Positions 16,661-25,523 of a stretch of DNA of 64,000 nt are shown here, in pieces. A program made the position numbers and the translations under genes. The notes below the pieces were generated by a model that worked only from the letters and a program-made list of their open reading frames with translations, did not search any database and was not told the origin of the DNA. Numbering within the stretch: position 1 is the first letter of the stretch; every line of letters starts with the position of its first letter. The DNA is from DASUPK01 sp963695805 (GTDB taxonomy: Bacteria > Actinomycetota > Thermoleophilia > Solirubrobacterales > 70-9). The stretch is taken from the NCBI GenBank assembly GCA_963695805.1, contig CAVOHV010000008.1, positions 124,001 through 188,000 of the forward strand, written 5' to 3'.

Positions 16661-17888
16661 TCAGCGCAGTGAGCTGAATGCGGCTCGCATCTCGGTCATG
16701 AACAGCTCGGGCTCCTCCCAGGCGGCGAAGTGGCCGCCCTTCTCCGCCTCGTTGAAGTAGGCGACGGTCGGGATACACCTGCTCGACCCAGCTGCGCGGA
16801 GCCCGGAAGATCTCGTCGGGGAAGGTGGTGAAGCCCACCGGGAGCGAGACCTCCGGAGGAGCCTGGCCTGCCGCAGACGCTTTGGCTTGGGCTCGTCCGC
16901 TCTCCCAGTACGACCGCGCCGCCGAGGCCCCGGTGCCCGTCAGCCAGTACGTCGTGATGTTGTCGACGATGTGTTCCGGGGTGAGATTGCCCGCGGGCTC
17001 CCCATCGAGAAAGGCGCGGGAGATCTTGTAGTAGCTGTCCGTGTCGTGGTCGAGCATCCAGGCCGCCAGGGCGACGGGTGAGTCCAGCAGGGCGTAGCCG
17101 ATCGTCTGCGGTCGCGTGGCCTGCTCCAGGAAGTAGCCAAAGCCGCTCGCCCTGAATGCGGCGAGGGCATCGCGCGCCGCGCGTTCCCCGTCTGATTCCG
17201 CCGGCAGTTGGTCGGTCATGCCGAGCGCCGGCGCGAGCAGGTTCGTGTGAATGCCGAGCAGCCCCTCCGGTGCCTGGCGGCCCATCGCGTCGGTGACGGA
17301 GGCGCCGACGTCGCCGCCCTGGGCGACGTAGCGGGTGTAGCCGAGGCGGCGCATCAGCTCCGCCCAGGCCCGCCCGACGCGGCCGGGATCCCAGCCGACC
17401 TCCGTCGGTTCCGCGGAGAAGCCGTAGCCGGGCAGGGACGGCACCACGAGATCGAACGCGTCCTCCGCGTGGCCGCCGTGCGCGGTCGGGTCGGTCAGCG
17501 GGCCGACCACCTCGAGCAGCTCGATGACCGAGCCGGGCCAGCCGTGCGTGATGACCAGCGGCATCGCATCCTCGTGCTCGGAGCGCACGTGGATGAAGTG
17601 GATCTCGACCCCGTCGATCTCGGTCGTGAACTGCGGGAGCGCGTTCAGCTTCGCCTCGCACGCGCGCCAGTCGTAGTCGCTCGTCCAGTAGCGGGCGAGC
17701 TCCTGGATCGTCGCCAGCTGCACGCCCTGGGACCGATCTTCGACGAGCTCCTTGCTGGGCCAGCGCGTTGCGGCGATGCGTTCACGAAGCTCGGCAAGCT
17801 CCTCATCCGAGACCTCGACTTTGAAGGGACGGATTGCGCCGTCCTCGGCGGGCGTTGCTGCGTCGGCGTCCTTGCTCTGTGTGGACAT
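16661..17888 (-). pseudogene. epoxide hydrolase (copy 1) with one +1 frameshift
   Basis: Starts at ATG 17888 (MSTQSKDADAATPAEDG). EHN domain (IRPFKVEVSDEELAELRERI) and alpha/beta hydrolase fold are present, with HGWPGS and a nucleophile motif GGDVGASV. The frame breaks at a CCC run, 16770-16772, just after WVEQVYP. Removing one C yields TVAYFNEAEKGGHFAAWEEP, with the catalytic His, and a TGA at 16661-16663. Without the correction the frame runs on through the second copy as one 864-codon shadow fusion. The break is at the homologous Tyr-Pro position as in copy 2. Confidence 0.8.
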
Positions 17889-18023
17889 CTCGTCTCCTCC
17901 TGAGCCGTGGTTCCAAACAGCTGGGGTGCCTCACTCGACGATCGTAATGAGCGGTGCTGGAGATCACATCCCCAAAGAGCTCCGTTCGGCGCTGCCCGAA
18001 GCCGGCCGAGAGACCTTGACCGT

Positions 18024-18314
18024 CTAGTGCTGCTCTAGCGGCGCCATGGTGAGGCCGGCTCCCTTGAGCTGCTCCCAGTAGAGCTCCGCCGGCTCGCGTG
18101 GTCCGGTCCAGACCGCGGCCTTGCCGCTGTTGTGGATCTTGTCCGCATACCGGTAGCCGCGATCGAGGCTGACTCCGGGGATCACGCTGGACAGGGTGTG
18201 CGCGACGTGATCGAACGTGTTGTGGTCGTCGTTCATGACGATCACCAGCCAATTCCCTCCCACGCCCTCCTCGGGACCGGCCGCTTTGGGCCTCTCAACC
18301 GTGGTCGTGGCCAC
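18024..18314 (-). CDS. clpS: ATP-dependent Clp protease adaptor ClpS
   Basis: The 96-residue protein contains the ClpS signature (WLVIVMNDDHNTFDHVAHTL) including the NDD/H residues that bind N-degron residues. An unstructured N-terminal tail (MATTTVERPKAAGPEEGV) is also typical. ClpS delivers N-end-rule substrates to ClpA/ClpC with ClpP. The family is usually 90-110 residues. It stands alone between the epoxide hydrolase copy 1 and a secreted protein. Confidence 0.9.
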   Translation of the reverse strand: MATTTVERPKAAGPEEGVGGNWLVIVMNDDHNTFDHVAHTLSSVIPGVSLDRGYRYADKIHNSGKAAVWTGPREPAELYWEQLKGAGLTMAPLEQH

Positions 18315-18371
18315 CCGGCCGAATTTAGAGGATTCGGCTCGAGCGAACGGGGATTTACCGCCCGGGTCGGT

Positions 18372-19073
18372 CTACCCGAACGGGTTCGGGACCTGGACGG
18401 TGACGTTGTCGAAGACGCCCATGATCCCGGCGCCGGAGCCGGAGCCCTTGGCGCCCGCCGTGAGCACGGTCTGGCGGCCGTCGGGCTGGTCAGCCCCCGA
18501 GTCGGTGGCGGACACCACGCCGCGGCCGTTGACCGTGGCGATCACGCTGGTGGTGGTGCCGCCGCGTGAGAAGGCGCGAATCGCGATCACGTTCGGCTTG
18601 GAGCCGAGCTTGACGAACTTGCCGCTGCCCGACGCCTCGAGCTTCGGCCCCGCCGCCCCCTTGGGGTCGCGGAGGTACTGCCACTTGTGCTTGTTCGGCA
18701 GGATCCTCAGCACGTAGCTGGCGGTGTCGCTGCGGCGCACCCCGACCCCGACGAACGACTTGGTCTGCAGCTTCGTCGTCCCGCCGCCCACGGTCGTGGT
18801 GGCCACCATCCCCTGGTCGGCGTACTGGTCGGACGAGTCGGCGACCACGGAGGAGCGGTAGCTGCACGAATTGCCCTCCCTGATCCCGATCGACATCGCC
18901 TGGTTGCCGGCCCACTTGCGCTTGCACTTGTCGCCGAAGACCTTCTGGAACGCGTTCACGTCGTCCTGGCCCTGGAAGGTGTAGACGGCGACCGGGATCG
19001 GGGCCGCTTGGGCGACCGCGCCGGCCGCGAGGGCCGCGCAGGCGACGATCAGAGCTGTCAGCTTCGTTCTCAT
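18372..19073 (-). CDS. secreted hypothetical protein, 233 aa
   Basis: ATG 19073 is followed by a clear Sec signal peptide (MRTKLTALIVACAALAAGAVAQA). A longer frame back to 19727 overlaps the mutase gene and is not supported. The mature part is beta-rich with two cysteines near KCKRKW and NSCSYRSS, and a lectin/laminin-like ending (GAGIMGVFDNVTVQ), as in concanavalin-like secreted domains of this bacterial group. No catalytic motif is seen. Confidence 0.7.
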   Translation of the reverse strand: MRTKLTALIVACAALAAGAVAQAAPIPVAVYTFQGQDDVNAFQKVFGDKCKRKWAGNQAMSIGIREGNSCSYRSSVVADSSDQYADQGMVATTTVGGGTTKLQTKSFVGVGVRRSDTASYVLRILPNKHKWQYLRDPKGAAGPKLEASGSGKFVKLGSKPNVIAIRAFSRGGTTTSVIATVNGRGVVSATDSGADQPDGRQTVLTAGAKGSGSGAGIMGVFDNVTVQVPNPFG

Positions 19074-19208
19074 GCGTATCAGGGCGTGAGCGTAACCACG
19101 AGGGTCGCGGAGACTGCAAGAACACCGTGCAACCCTGGTCGGAGCGGTCAGGCGAAGGGCGGGTACCGCCTGGCGCGGTGCCGATTGCCTGGGACTTACC
19201 ATTAGGCC

Positions 19209-21209
19209 ATGAGTGAGCACCGCCTGCCGGAGCGGGACCGGCCGTGGGTAATGCGGACCTACGCAGGGCATTCCGATGCCCGCCGCTCGAATGAGCTCTA
19301 CCGCAAGAACCTCGCCAAGGGTCAGACCGGCCTCTCGGTCGCGTTCGATCTCCCCACCCAGACCGGCTACGACCCCGACGCCGAGCTCGCGCGTGGCGAG
19401 GTGGGCAAGGTCGGTGTCTCGATCGTCCACAAGGGCGACATGCACACGCTCTTTGACGGGATCCCGCTCGACGAGATGAACACGTCGATGACGATCAACG
19501 CCACCGCGGCCTGGCTGCTGGCGCTCTACGCGACGGTCGCGGAGGAGAACGGGGTCAAGCGGGACGCGCTGGCCGGCACGACCCAGAACGACATCATCAA
19601 GGAGTACCTCTCCCGCGGCACCTACGCCTTCCCGCCCGGGCCCTCGATGCGGCTGATCGCCGACACGGTCGCCTTCACCGTCAACGAAATCCCCAATTGG
19701 AACCCGATCAACGTCTGCTCCTACCACCTGCAGGAGGCGGGCGCGACGCCCGTCCAGGAGATCGCCTACGCCCTCTCCACCGCGATCGCGGTGCTCGACG
19801 AGGTCAAGGCCCGCGGCCAGGTTTCAGAGGAGGACTTCTCCCGGGTCTTCGGTCGCATCTCCTTCTTCGTCAACGCCGGTGTCCGCTTCATCGAGGAGCA
19901 CGCCAAGCTGCGCGCGATGGGCGAGATGTGGGAGTGGATCGGCCGCAACCGCTACGGGGTGACCGAGCCGAAGTTCCTGCGCCTCCGCTACGGCGTCCAG
20001 GTCAACTCCCTCGGCCTGACCGAGTCCCAGCCCGAGAACAACGTGCCCCGGATCGTGCTCGAGGCCCTTGCGGTGACCATAGGCCGCGACGCCCGTGCCC
20101 GGGCGATCCAGCTGCCGGCTTGGAACGAGGCGCTCGGCCTCCCCCGCCCCTGGGATCAGCAGTGGAGCCTGCGGATCCAGCAGATCCTGGCCAACGAGAC
20201 AGACCTGCTCGAGTACCCCGACATCTTCGAGGGCTCGAAGGTGATGGAGGGCCTGGTAGCCGAACTCGTCGAGGGTGCCAAAGCCGAGATGAACGCGGTC
20301 GAGGAGAAGGGCGGCGCGGTCGAGGCGGTCCCGTACATGAAGGCAAGGCTGGTGGAGTCGAACCGCGAGCGAATCGCCAAGATCGAGCGGGGCGAGATCG
20401 TCGTCGTCGGGCAGAACAAGTTCACGGAGACCGAGGACTCGCCGCTCACCGCCGCGGAGGACGGAGGCATCCTCACCCCCGATCCCGAGGTCGAGCACGA
20501 GCGGATCGTCGCTCTCAAGGAGTGGCGCTCGCAGCGCGACCAGGCGGCCGTGGACGCAGCCTTGGAGAGTCTCGCCCAGGCCGCCCGCGACGAGAGCGCG
20601 AACATCATGCCCGCGACGATCGAGGCCGCCAAGGCCGGCGCCACCACCGGCGAGTGGGCGGGCGTCCTGCGCGAGGTCTTCGGCGACTATCGCGCCCCGA
20701 CCGGAGTCTCGGAGGCGGCCGGCGGTGCCGCGGTGAACGGCGACCTGCTCGGCGAGGTCCGGGCCCTGGTCTCCAAGGTCGCGGAGGAGATCGGGCACCC
20801 GATCCGGATCCTGGTCGGCAAGCCCGGCCTAGACGGCCACTCGAACGGCGCCGAGCAGATCGCCGTCCGAGCCCGAGACGTGGGCATGGAGGTGATCTAT
20901 CAGGGCATCCGTCTGACGCCGGAGCAGATTGCGAACTCCGCCGTCCAGGAGGACGTCGACGTGGTTGGTCTCTCGATCCTCTCCGGCTCGCACCGCGAGC
21001 TCGTCCCCCGCGTCGTCGAGCTTCTGCGAGAGCAGGGCGCCGACATCCCCGTCGTGGTCGGCGGGATCATCCCGGCCGCGGATGCCGCGGCCATGCGTGA
21101 GGCAGGCGTCGCCGGCGTCTACACGCCCAAGGACTTCGAGATCAACACAATCATGCGAGAGATCGCGGACCTGGTGGCCGAGCGCCACCGCGCCGCCCAG
21201 CCAGCCTGA
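19209..21209 (+). CDS. ecm: B12-dependent ethylmalonyl-CoA mutase (MeaA-type)
   Basis: Converts ethylmalonyl-CoA to methylsuccinyl-CoA with adenosylcobalamin. The 666-residue single chain has the substrate-binding TIM barrel first (WVMRTYAGHSDARRSNELY, TGLSVAFDLPTQTGYDPD, SYHLQEAGATPVQE) and a C-terminal cobalamin domain with the base-off motif DGHSNG at residues 542-547 (His544 ligand). It lacks the long N-terminal arm of methylmalonyl-CoA mutase and matches the compact Ecm/MeaA architecture. A ccr gene 9 kb upstream on the same strand, plus the hydratase, dehydrogenase and lyase genes downstream, support this assignment over methylmalonyl-CoA mutase. Confidence 0.88.
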   Translation: MSEHRLPERDRPWVMRTYAGHSDARRSNELYRKNLAKGQTGLSVAFDLPTQTGYDPDAELARGEVGKVGVSIVHKGDMHTLFDGIPLDEMNTSMTINATAAWLLALYATVAEENGVKRDALAGTTQNDIIKEYLSRGTYAFPPGPSMRLIADTVAFTVNEIPNWNPINVCSYHLQEAGATPVQEIAYALSTAIAVLDEVKARGQVSEEDFSRVFGRISFFVNAGVRFIEEHAKLRAMGEMWEWIGRNRYGVTEPKFLRLRYGVQVNSLGLTESQPENNVPRIVLEALAVTIGRDARARAIQLPAWNEALGLPRPWDQQWSLRIQQILANETDLLEYPDIFEGSKVMEGLVAELVEGAKAEMNAVEEKGGAVEAVPYMKARLVESNRERIAKIERGEIVVVGQNKFTETEDSPLTAAEDGGILTPDPEVEHERIVALKEWRSQRDQAAVDAALESLAQAARDESANIMPATIEAAKAGATTGEWAGVLREVFGDYRAPTGVSEAAGGAAVNGDLLGEVRALVSKVAEEIGHPIRILVGKPGLDGHSNGAEQIAVRARDVGMEVIYQGIRLTPEQIANSAVQEDVDVVGLSILSGSHRELVPRVVELLREQGADIPVVVGGIIPAADAAAMREAGVAGVYTPKDFEINTIMREIADLVAERHRAAQPA

Positions 21210-21217
21210 GGGAGCGA

Positions 21218-21493
21218 TTGATGAGACGACTGCTGACAACCGCCGCTCTGGCCTGCCTCGTTTGCGTGGGCCTGCTGATCGCCGCTGGCCCCGCAGGGGC
21301 CGTCAACTGCGGCGGGGGTGTGACCGTGAAGGGCGGGACCGCCTGCTGGAAGGCCAAGGCGATCGTCAAGGAGTTCAAGAACCGTCGCAAGACCCACGTC
21401 CAGGGGTTCGACTGCAGCGGCAGGAGCTCCGGCGGCCGCGTCGTCGAGGTCACGTGCAAGCTGCAGAACAAGCGCATCCACTGGCAGGCCTGA
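21218..21493 (+). CDS. small secreted cysteine-containing protein
   Basis: The 91-residue product begins 8 bases after ecm with a GGGAG ribosome site overlapping the ecm stop. A Sec signal peptide (ALACLVCVGLLIAAGPAGA) is followed by a short basic domain with four cysteines (VNCGGGV, TACWKAK, FDCSGRS, VTCKLQ). The pattern suggests two disulphides outside the cell. Function unknown. Confidence 0.65.
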   Translation: MMRRLLTTAALACLVCVGLLIAAGPAGAVNCGGGVTVKGGTACWKAKAIVKEFKNRRKTHVQGFDCSGRSSGGRVVEVTCKLQNKRIHWQA

Positions 21494-21551
21494 CCCCCCT
21501 CTCGGTCGCAAAGGTGGCGCCGGGAGCGGTGGGGCGCTTCAATAGGGAGAG

Positions 21552-22118
21552 ATGAACGAGCTCAACGGAGACCGCTCGGCATGGCTTCGCTGTTACCGCT
21601 GCTGGGCCCGGGATCTCGAAGTGCAGATGCACTACGACGCGATCCTGCGCATCGACCCCGAGAGCGGCGAGCCGGCGGAGCGCCTGGATGAGGTCCAGGA
21701 GGCCGTCGTGCAGTGCCTGCGCTGCCTCCATGACCAGCCTCACCTGACGATCCAGGAAGACAGGGTCGTTCCGATCGAGGACCGCTGGGAGCGGATGGTC
21801 GCCGGCACCCCCTGGGTCGCGTCCTGCACAGTGACGGTCGATCAGGACCAGGTCGAGAGCTGCTCCGGGCCCGAGGCCGCCGAGTCGCTCACCTACGGCT
21901 CCTTCGGGGAGGCCGGGACGCGCGAGTTCTTCACCCACGTCCGCTTCCACAAGCACGACGAGGAGCGGATCATCGTCCACCTGCTGGTCGAGCTCTACGC
22001 CCGCTCCGCCGAGGAGGCCACCGAGGTACTCGAGGAGGCCTCGCGGGGTGTGCTCGAGATCACCTCGCTCGCCGAGGAGTCACGCCCGCCGGCCCACGCG
22101 CCGGACGAGGCTCACTGA
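21552..22118 (+). CDS. hypothetical protein with N-terminal CxxC knuckle pair
   Basis: A 188-residue cytoplasmic protein. Residues 14-17 (CYRC) and 56-59 (CLRC) form two CxxC knuckles typical of a structural zinc site. The middle contains SCTVTVDQDQVESC and an RFHKHDEERIIVHLLVELYA beta-helix segment. No known domain is recognised. A GGGAGAG site precedes the ATG. It is followed 2 bases later by a secreted protein gene. Confidence 0.65.
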   Translation: MNELNGDRSAWLRCYRCWARDLEVQMHYDAILRIDPESGEPAERLDEVQEAVVQCLRCLHDQPHLTIQEDRVVPIEDRWERMVAGTPWVASCTVTVDQDQVESCSGPEAAESLTYGSFGEAGTREFFTHVRFHKHDEERIIVHLLVELYARSAEEATEVLEEASRGVLEITSLAEESRPPAHAPDEAH

Positions 22119-22132
22119 TCTTGAGACCCAGC

Positions 22133-22633
22133 ATGAGGAGATGGCTGCGCTTATCCGTTCCGTTTCTGGCGGTTCTCCTGCTCGCCGCCGCCCTTCTGTC
22201 AGGCGACGTGGCGGCCAAGAAGAGACACAAGCCGCTAAAGGTGAACTGCGAACAGCTCTATGTCGAGATCGATAAGACCGGCGCCCAGCTGCAGGCCCAG
22301 TACAACGCGATGGGATTCACCATCGGTACGCCCGATCCCGCCTTTCCCGATGCTCCCGCACAGGACGGCTTCACCTCCGGAGGTGCCTGCAAGAAGCAGG
22401 GAAAGCGAATCCGGATGGGCGTCGGCTACATGAACGACATCCACAGTGAGGGCGAGCCGCCGTTCCCCGGCGAGACGAACCCGGCGATCCGCGAGTACTC
22501 CTGGACCTGGGCCCAGACTGTCACCCGGACCAAGAAGGCGGCGTTGCGAAACGCGATCGCCCTCAGCTGTAAGAAGTACATCTACGACGGGTCGCCCGGC
22601 GACCCCCACAACATCCAGACCTTCCCCTGCTGA
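22133..22633 (+). CDS. secreted hypothetical protein, about 166 aa
   Basis: ATG 22133 is preferred over TTG 22121; it gives a basic start and a signal peptide (MRRWLRLSVPFLAVLLLAAA). The mature protein has cysteines near VNCEQLY, GACKKQ, LSCKKY and the extreme C-terminus FPC, consistent with two disulphides. It has no recognised domain. It ends 5 bases before the convergent small gene at 22639. Confidence 0.65.
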   Translation: MRRWLRLSVPFLAVLLLAAALLSGDVAAKKRHKPLKVNCEQLYVEIDKTGAQLQAQYNAMGFTIGTPDPAFPDAPAQDGFTSGGACKKQGKRIRMGVGYMNDIHSEGEPPFPGETNPAIREYSWTWAQTVTRTKKAALRNAIALSCKKYIYDGSPGDPHNIQTFPC

Positions 22634-22638
22634 CCGAA

Positions 22639-22839
22639 CTACTGCGGCGGCTTCCGCTCCTGCTCGCCGGGCGCACCCGGGTCCTTGATCGCTTCTCCGG
22701 CGGCCTTGGCCTTGTTCTTGAGGCTCCCCTCGCCAGCGGCGATGTCCTTGAGCTCCCCGGCGTCCTCCTTGAGGGCGCCGGTTCCGCCGCGCTTGTTGAC
22801 CAAGTCCTTGGCCCGGTCTGTGAGTCGCTTCAGGTTCAT
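22639..22839 (-). CDS. small antitoxin-like (MT0933/Rv0909-type) protein
   Basis: ATG 22839 follows a GGAGAGAGA ribosome site, giving a 66-residue acidic/basic mixed helical protein (MNLKRLTDRAKDLVNKRGGT, then AGELKDIAAGEGSLKNKAKA). The pattern matches the small MT0933-like antitoxin family and general CsbD-like stress proteins; no toxin gene is adjacent. It sits 10 bases after the MaoC gene, at the end of the same minus-strand operon. Confidence 0.6.
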   Translation of the reverse strand: MNLKRLTDRAKDLVNKRGGTGALKEDAGELKDIAAGEGSLKNKAKAAGEAIKDPGAPGEQERKPPQ

Positions 22840-22849
22840 CGTCTCTCTC

Positions 22850-23365
22850 CTAACCCTCGGTCTTCCGCGGCACCAGGACGGCCCGCTTGAACTCCGCCAC
22901 CAGTGTCCCATCCTGGTTGTAAGCGCGGGTATGGACGCGGACGACGCCGCGGTCCGGCTTCGATTGCGAGGGTCGCACCTCGAGCACCTCCGACTCGACG
23001 AAGAGCGTGTCGCCGTGGAAGACGGGGTTTGGATGGCTGAGCTCGTCGGTCGCCAGGTTGGCGATCGCCTTGCCCGAGACGTCGTTGACGGTCATGCCGA
23101 ACACCAGCGAGTAGACATAGGGGCCGGCCACAACGTTTCTTCCCTGCTGGCTGTTCGACGCGTAGACGTCGTTGATGTGCAGCGGGTGGTGGTTCATCGT
23201 CAGAAGGCAGAAGAGATGGTCCTCGGACTCCGTGATCGTCTTCGCCGGCCAGTGCTTGTAGACCGCCCCGACCTCGAACTCCTCCAGGTAGCGCCCGTAC
23301 TCGTGCGCGCCGGAAGCCTCGCGATCGGACTGGTCGGTGGTCAGCTGGTGGTCCTCGTCGCTCAT
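22850..23365 (-). CDS. mch: MaoC-family hydratase, probable mesaconyl-CoA hydratase
   Basis: A single-hotdog MaoC protein of 171 residues with the hydratase motif region MNHHPLHINDVYA and GPYVYSLVFGMTVND. In the ethylmalonyl-CoA pathway a MaoC protein hydrates mesaconyl-C1-CoA to beta-methylmalyl-CoA, and this copy lies in one operon with the acyl-CoA dehydrogenase proposed as methylsuccinyl-CoA dehydrogenase. That neighbourhood, not the motif alone, supports the specific role; a general enoyl-CoA hydratase is the alternative. It lies 21 bases after the AlkZ-like gene. Confidence 0.75.
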   Translation of the reverse strand: MSDEDHQLTTDQSDREASGAHEYGRYLEEFEVGAVYKHWPAKTITESEDHLFCLLTMNHHPLHINDVYASNSQQGRNVVAGPYVYSLVFGMTVNDVSGKAIANLATDELSHPNPVFHGDTLFVESEVLEVRPSQSKPDRGVVRVHTRAYNQDGTLVAEFKRAVLVPRKTEG

Positions 23366-23386
23366 CGGCGCGGCATGGTACTTGGG

Positions 23387-24484
23387 TCAGGCAATCGTGG
23401 CCTCCACACCTTCGAAGCGGGCGATATCCGCGATCTCCCCCTCGATCGCGTCCCCGAGCCGCTCGCGCTCCGCCCTGGGCAGGTTGAGCGAGATCTCCAG
23501 CCGACCGCTCTTGCGCGCCGAGCGCCAACCACCGACGACGATCCCGTCCTCGACGATCACCGGCCGGATCCAACCCCCGCCCCCCTCCTTGACGTGGATC
23601 GCGTGCTCCCCGGCGACCGAGAAGGTGCGGTCCTTCCAGCCGAGCAGATACGTGTCGAAGTTGCCGAGCATCCGTACCTGGCCCCTGCGCGGAAGCCGGT
23701 TGAGCCCGCCATGCGGCGCGACCATCGTCTCCTCCCCCACCCGGACCTCCTCGATCTCCGAGGCGATCGCCTCCAGCCCGGACCTCACCTCGCGCAGCCC
23801 CAGGCCGGACCAGTAGGCGAAGTCACGGTCCGTCGTTGGTGCGAAGGCCCGGATGTAGACGCGAGCCAGCTCGGCAAGGCCCGCCGCCCGATCGACCTTG
23901 GGCAGTTTCCCGATCCAATCCTCGCGCAGAACCAGGCACGTCTGCCTGCCTCGGTCGGGACCCAGGCAGGCCACCCCGGAGGTCACCGCAAGTCCGGCGA
24001 TGTGCATTCCGGTCTGCGTCGTCAGCTTGACCCCGGCCTTCTCGACGCGCTCCCGTGCCTCCGTTCTCGTCATGGGCCCCTCGTCGGCGAGCGCACGAGC
24101 GATCACCGCGAGCGCCTTCTCCACGTTGCGTGCCGTCATCCCGAACTCAGCGAGCCGCCTGCGCTGCCAGCGCGCGATGTCCGGCTCGAACAACGGCAGC
24201 CACCAGGCCGCGTCCTCGGTCGGGATCAGGTGAATGGTCATGCGCATCACCCAGATGCGGAGAAGCGAGCGCTCCTCGGTGCGGGCGCCTTGGATGTCAG
24301 CGGCGGTCAGGCTGCGGCTGCGCGAGCGGAAGTGGAGCGGGCCCGCGTATACGTCCTGCGCCTGCGGCCCGCCCATCGCTCTCGCGATCTCCGCGGGATC
24401 CTTGGCCGCGGCCGGCCGGTGGAGCAGCTGCGTGGCCGCGCGGACCCGTGCCAGCCGGGCCGGATCGACCCCCCTGCTCCCCAC
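23387..24484 (-). CDS. winged-helix DNA glycosylase-like protein (AlkZ/HTH_42 family)
   Basis: A 365-residue protein of the HTH_42 family, made of tandem winged helices. It has the QAQ catalytic-type motif near the N-terminus (GGPQAQDVYAGPLHFRSR), where AlkZ and related glycosylases bind unhooking or alkylation lesions. The middle has MRMTIHLIPTED and the C-terminus FDTYLLGWKDR, both typical. Predicted role: excision of bulky, alkylated or crosslinked bases. It is embedded, with 3- and 21-base gaps, between SCP2 and MaoC genes, an unexpected partner for carbon metabolism. Confidence 0.8.
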   Translation of the reverse strand: MGSRGVDPARLARVRAATQLLHRPAAAKDPAEIARAMGGPQAQDVYAGPLHFRSRSRSLTAADIQGARTEERSLLRIWVMRMTIHLIPTEDAAWWLPLFEPDIARWQRRRLAEFGMTARNVEKALAVIARALADEGPMTRTEARERVEKAGVKLTTQTGMHIAGLAVTSGVACLGPDRGRQTCLVLREDWIGKLPKVDRAAGLAELARVYIRAFAPTTDRDFAYWSGLGLREVRSGLEAIASEIEEVRVGEETMVAPHGGLNRLPRRGQVRMLGNFDTYLLGWKDRTFSVAGEHAIHVKEGGGGWIRPVIVEDGIVVGGWRSARKSGRLEISLNLPRAERERLGDAIEGEIADIARFEGVEATIA

Positions 24485-24487
24485 TCC

Positions 24488-24853
24488 CTAGTGGACCTTC
24501 TTGGTCCGGGCGCGCTGCTCATGGCGCTGTACCACCTGAGCGATGAGCTTCTGGATGTTCGTGTCTCCGCTCGCGCGGATGTGCCCGTTCTCGACCGCCG
24601 CGATGTAGTCGCTGACATGCCCCTCGGTCGCCAGCTCGTTGAAGTCCGAGCGCGGGATCGCCACGGTCACCCGCGCATCCTCCGTCGAGGCCGCCTTGGT
24701 GATCTTGGGACCTGGCACCTCCACGCGGAACATCTGCACGTCGCCCCTGCCCCTGAGCTCCAGCTCGAAGACCAGCTTGAGCTGCGCGAGCGCCGGAACC
24801 TCCGCCTGGAAGCGCTCAATCGCGGTCTTGATCAGGTCCGGCGTCGACGCCAT
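24488..24853 (-). CDS. SCP2 sterol-binding-domain protein
   Basis: ATG 24853 gives 121 residues (MASTPDLIKTAIERFQAEVP); the longer frame is an overlap into the SDR gene. The fold is SCP2-like, with an ELRGRGDVQMFRVEV strand pair and the ASGDTNIQKLIAQVVQ ending seen in bacterial SCP2 proteins. These bind hydrophobic acyl or lipid ligands. The gene begins one base after the SDR stop, in the dehydrogenase - SDR - SCP2 - AlkZ-like - MaoC operon. Confidence 0.8.
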   Translation of the reverse strand: MASTPDLIKTAIERFQAEVPALAQLKLVFELELRGRGDVQMFRVEVPGPKITKAASTEDARVTVAIPRSDFNELATEGHVSDYIAAVENGHIRASGDTNIQKLIAQVVQRHEQRARTKKVH

Positions 24854-24854
24854 C

Positions 24855-25523
24855 TCACCACGGTATTGGCTCGCGGTTGCGGAAGAAGCCACCTGTTGGG
24901 CCATCGTCCGGAAGCGTCGCCAGCCAGACGGCGGTGTCCGCTCCCTCTTCGACCGACCTCGTGGCCGTTGCACCGCCCATGTCGGTTCGCACCCAGCCGG
25001 GGCACATCGAGTTGACCTTGATCCCGCGCTCGTCCGAGGCCAACGTGCGGGTGAGCGCGTTCAGGGCGGCCTTGGAGAGGCGATACGCGGCGCGGCCTCC
25101 GTTCATATCCGAGAGCTGGCCGGCGCCGCTGGAGACGTTCACGATCCTGGGCTGCGAGCTGCGCTGGAGAAGCGGGACGAATGCCTGGCAGAGCCGCCAG
25201 GGACCGAAGGTGTTCACCTCGAAGACCTCGTGAGCCCGGTCGAGGTCGTAGTCCACCGCCCCAACCGGATCGCCGTAGACGCCGGCGTTGTTGATCAGCG
25301 CGTCGAGGTGGCCCGGATCGGAGCCGATCTGCTCCTGTGCTGCTTCCACGTCGCCCTGATCGGTGACCTCGAGCTCGATGGGAATGATCCCCTCAGCCTC
25401 CTCGACGTCGTCGGGATCCCTCGCGCCGGCGAACACGACGAAGCCGTGGTCGGAGGCGAGCTGGCGCGCGATCTCTGCGCCGATTCCCCTACTCGCCCCG
25501 CTGACCAGGGCCACCGGCGTCAA
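24855..25523 (-). CDS. short-chain dehydrogenase/reductase
   Basis: A classical SDR of 222 residues: NAD(P)-binding TGxxxGIG-type loop SGASRGIG, NNAG (INNAGVYGD), catalytic Ser and YxxxK (YRLSK) and the CPGWVRTDM turn. ATG 25523 overlaps the stop of the acyl-CoA dehydrogenase by ATGA. Substrate is unknown; the operon suggests an acyl-CoA-derived or carbonyl metabolite. Confidence 0.9.
   Translation of the reverse strand: MTPVALVSGASRGIGAEIARQLASDHGFVVFAGARDPDDVEEAEGIIPIELEVTDQGDVEAAQEQIGSDPGHLDALINNAGVYGDPVGAVDYDLDRAHEVFEVNTFGPWRLCQAFVPLLQRSSQPRIVNVSSGAGQLSDMNGGRAAYRLSKAALNALTRTLASDERGIKVNSMCPGWVRTDMGGATATRSVEEGADTAVWLATLPDDGPTGGFFRNREPIPW

Noticed and set aside
15294..17888. A single 864-codon open frame
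   Set aside because: It is two epoxide hydrolase copies run together by frameshifts; the second copy has its own ATG and ribosome site, and the tail reads in the wrong frame.
17947..18027. 26-codon frame ending on the ClpS stop
   Set aside because: Too short; no ribosome site or conservation cue visible.
18372..19727. A 451-codon frame reaching into the mutase gene
   Set aside because: A signal peptide begins at ATG 19073, and the upstream half is antisense to ecm with no homology.
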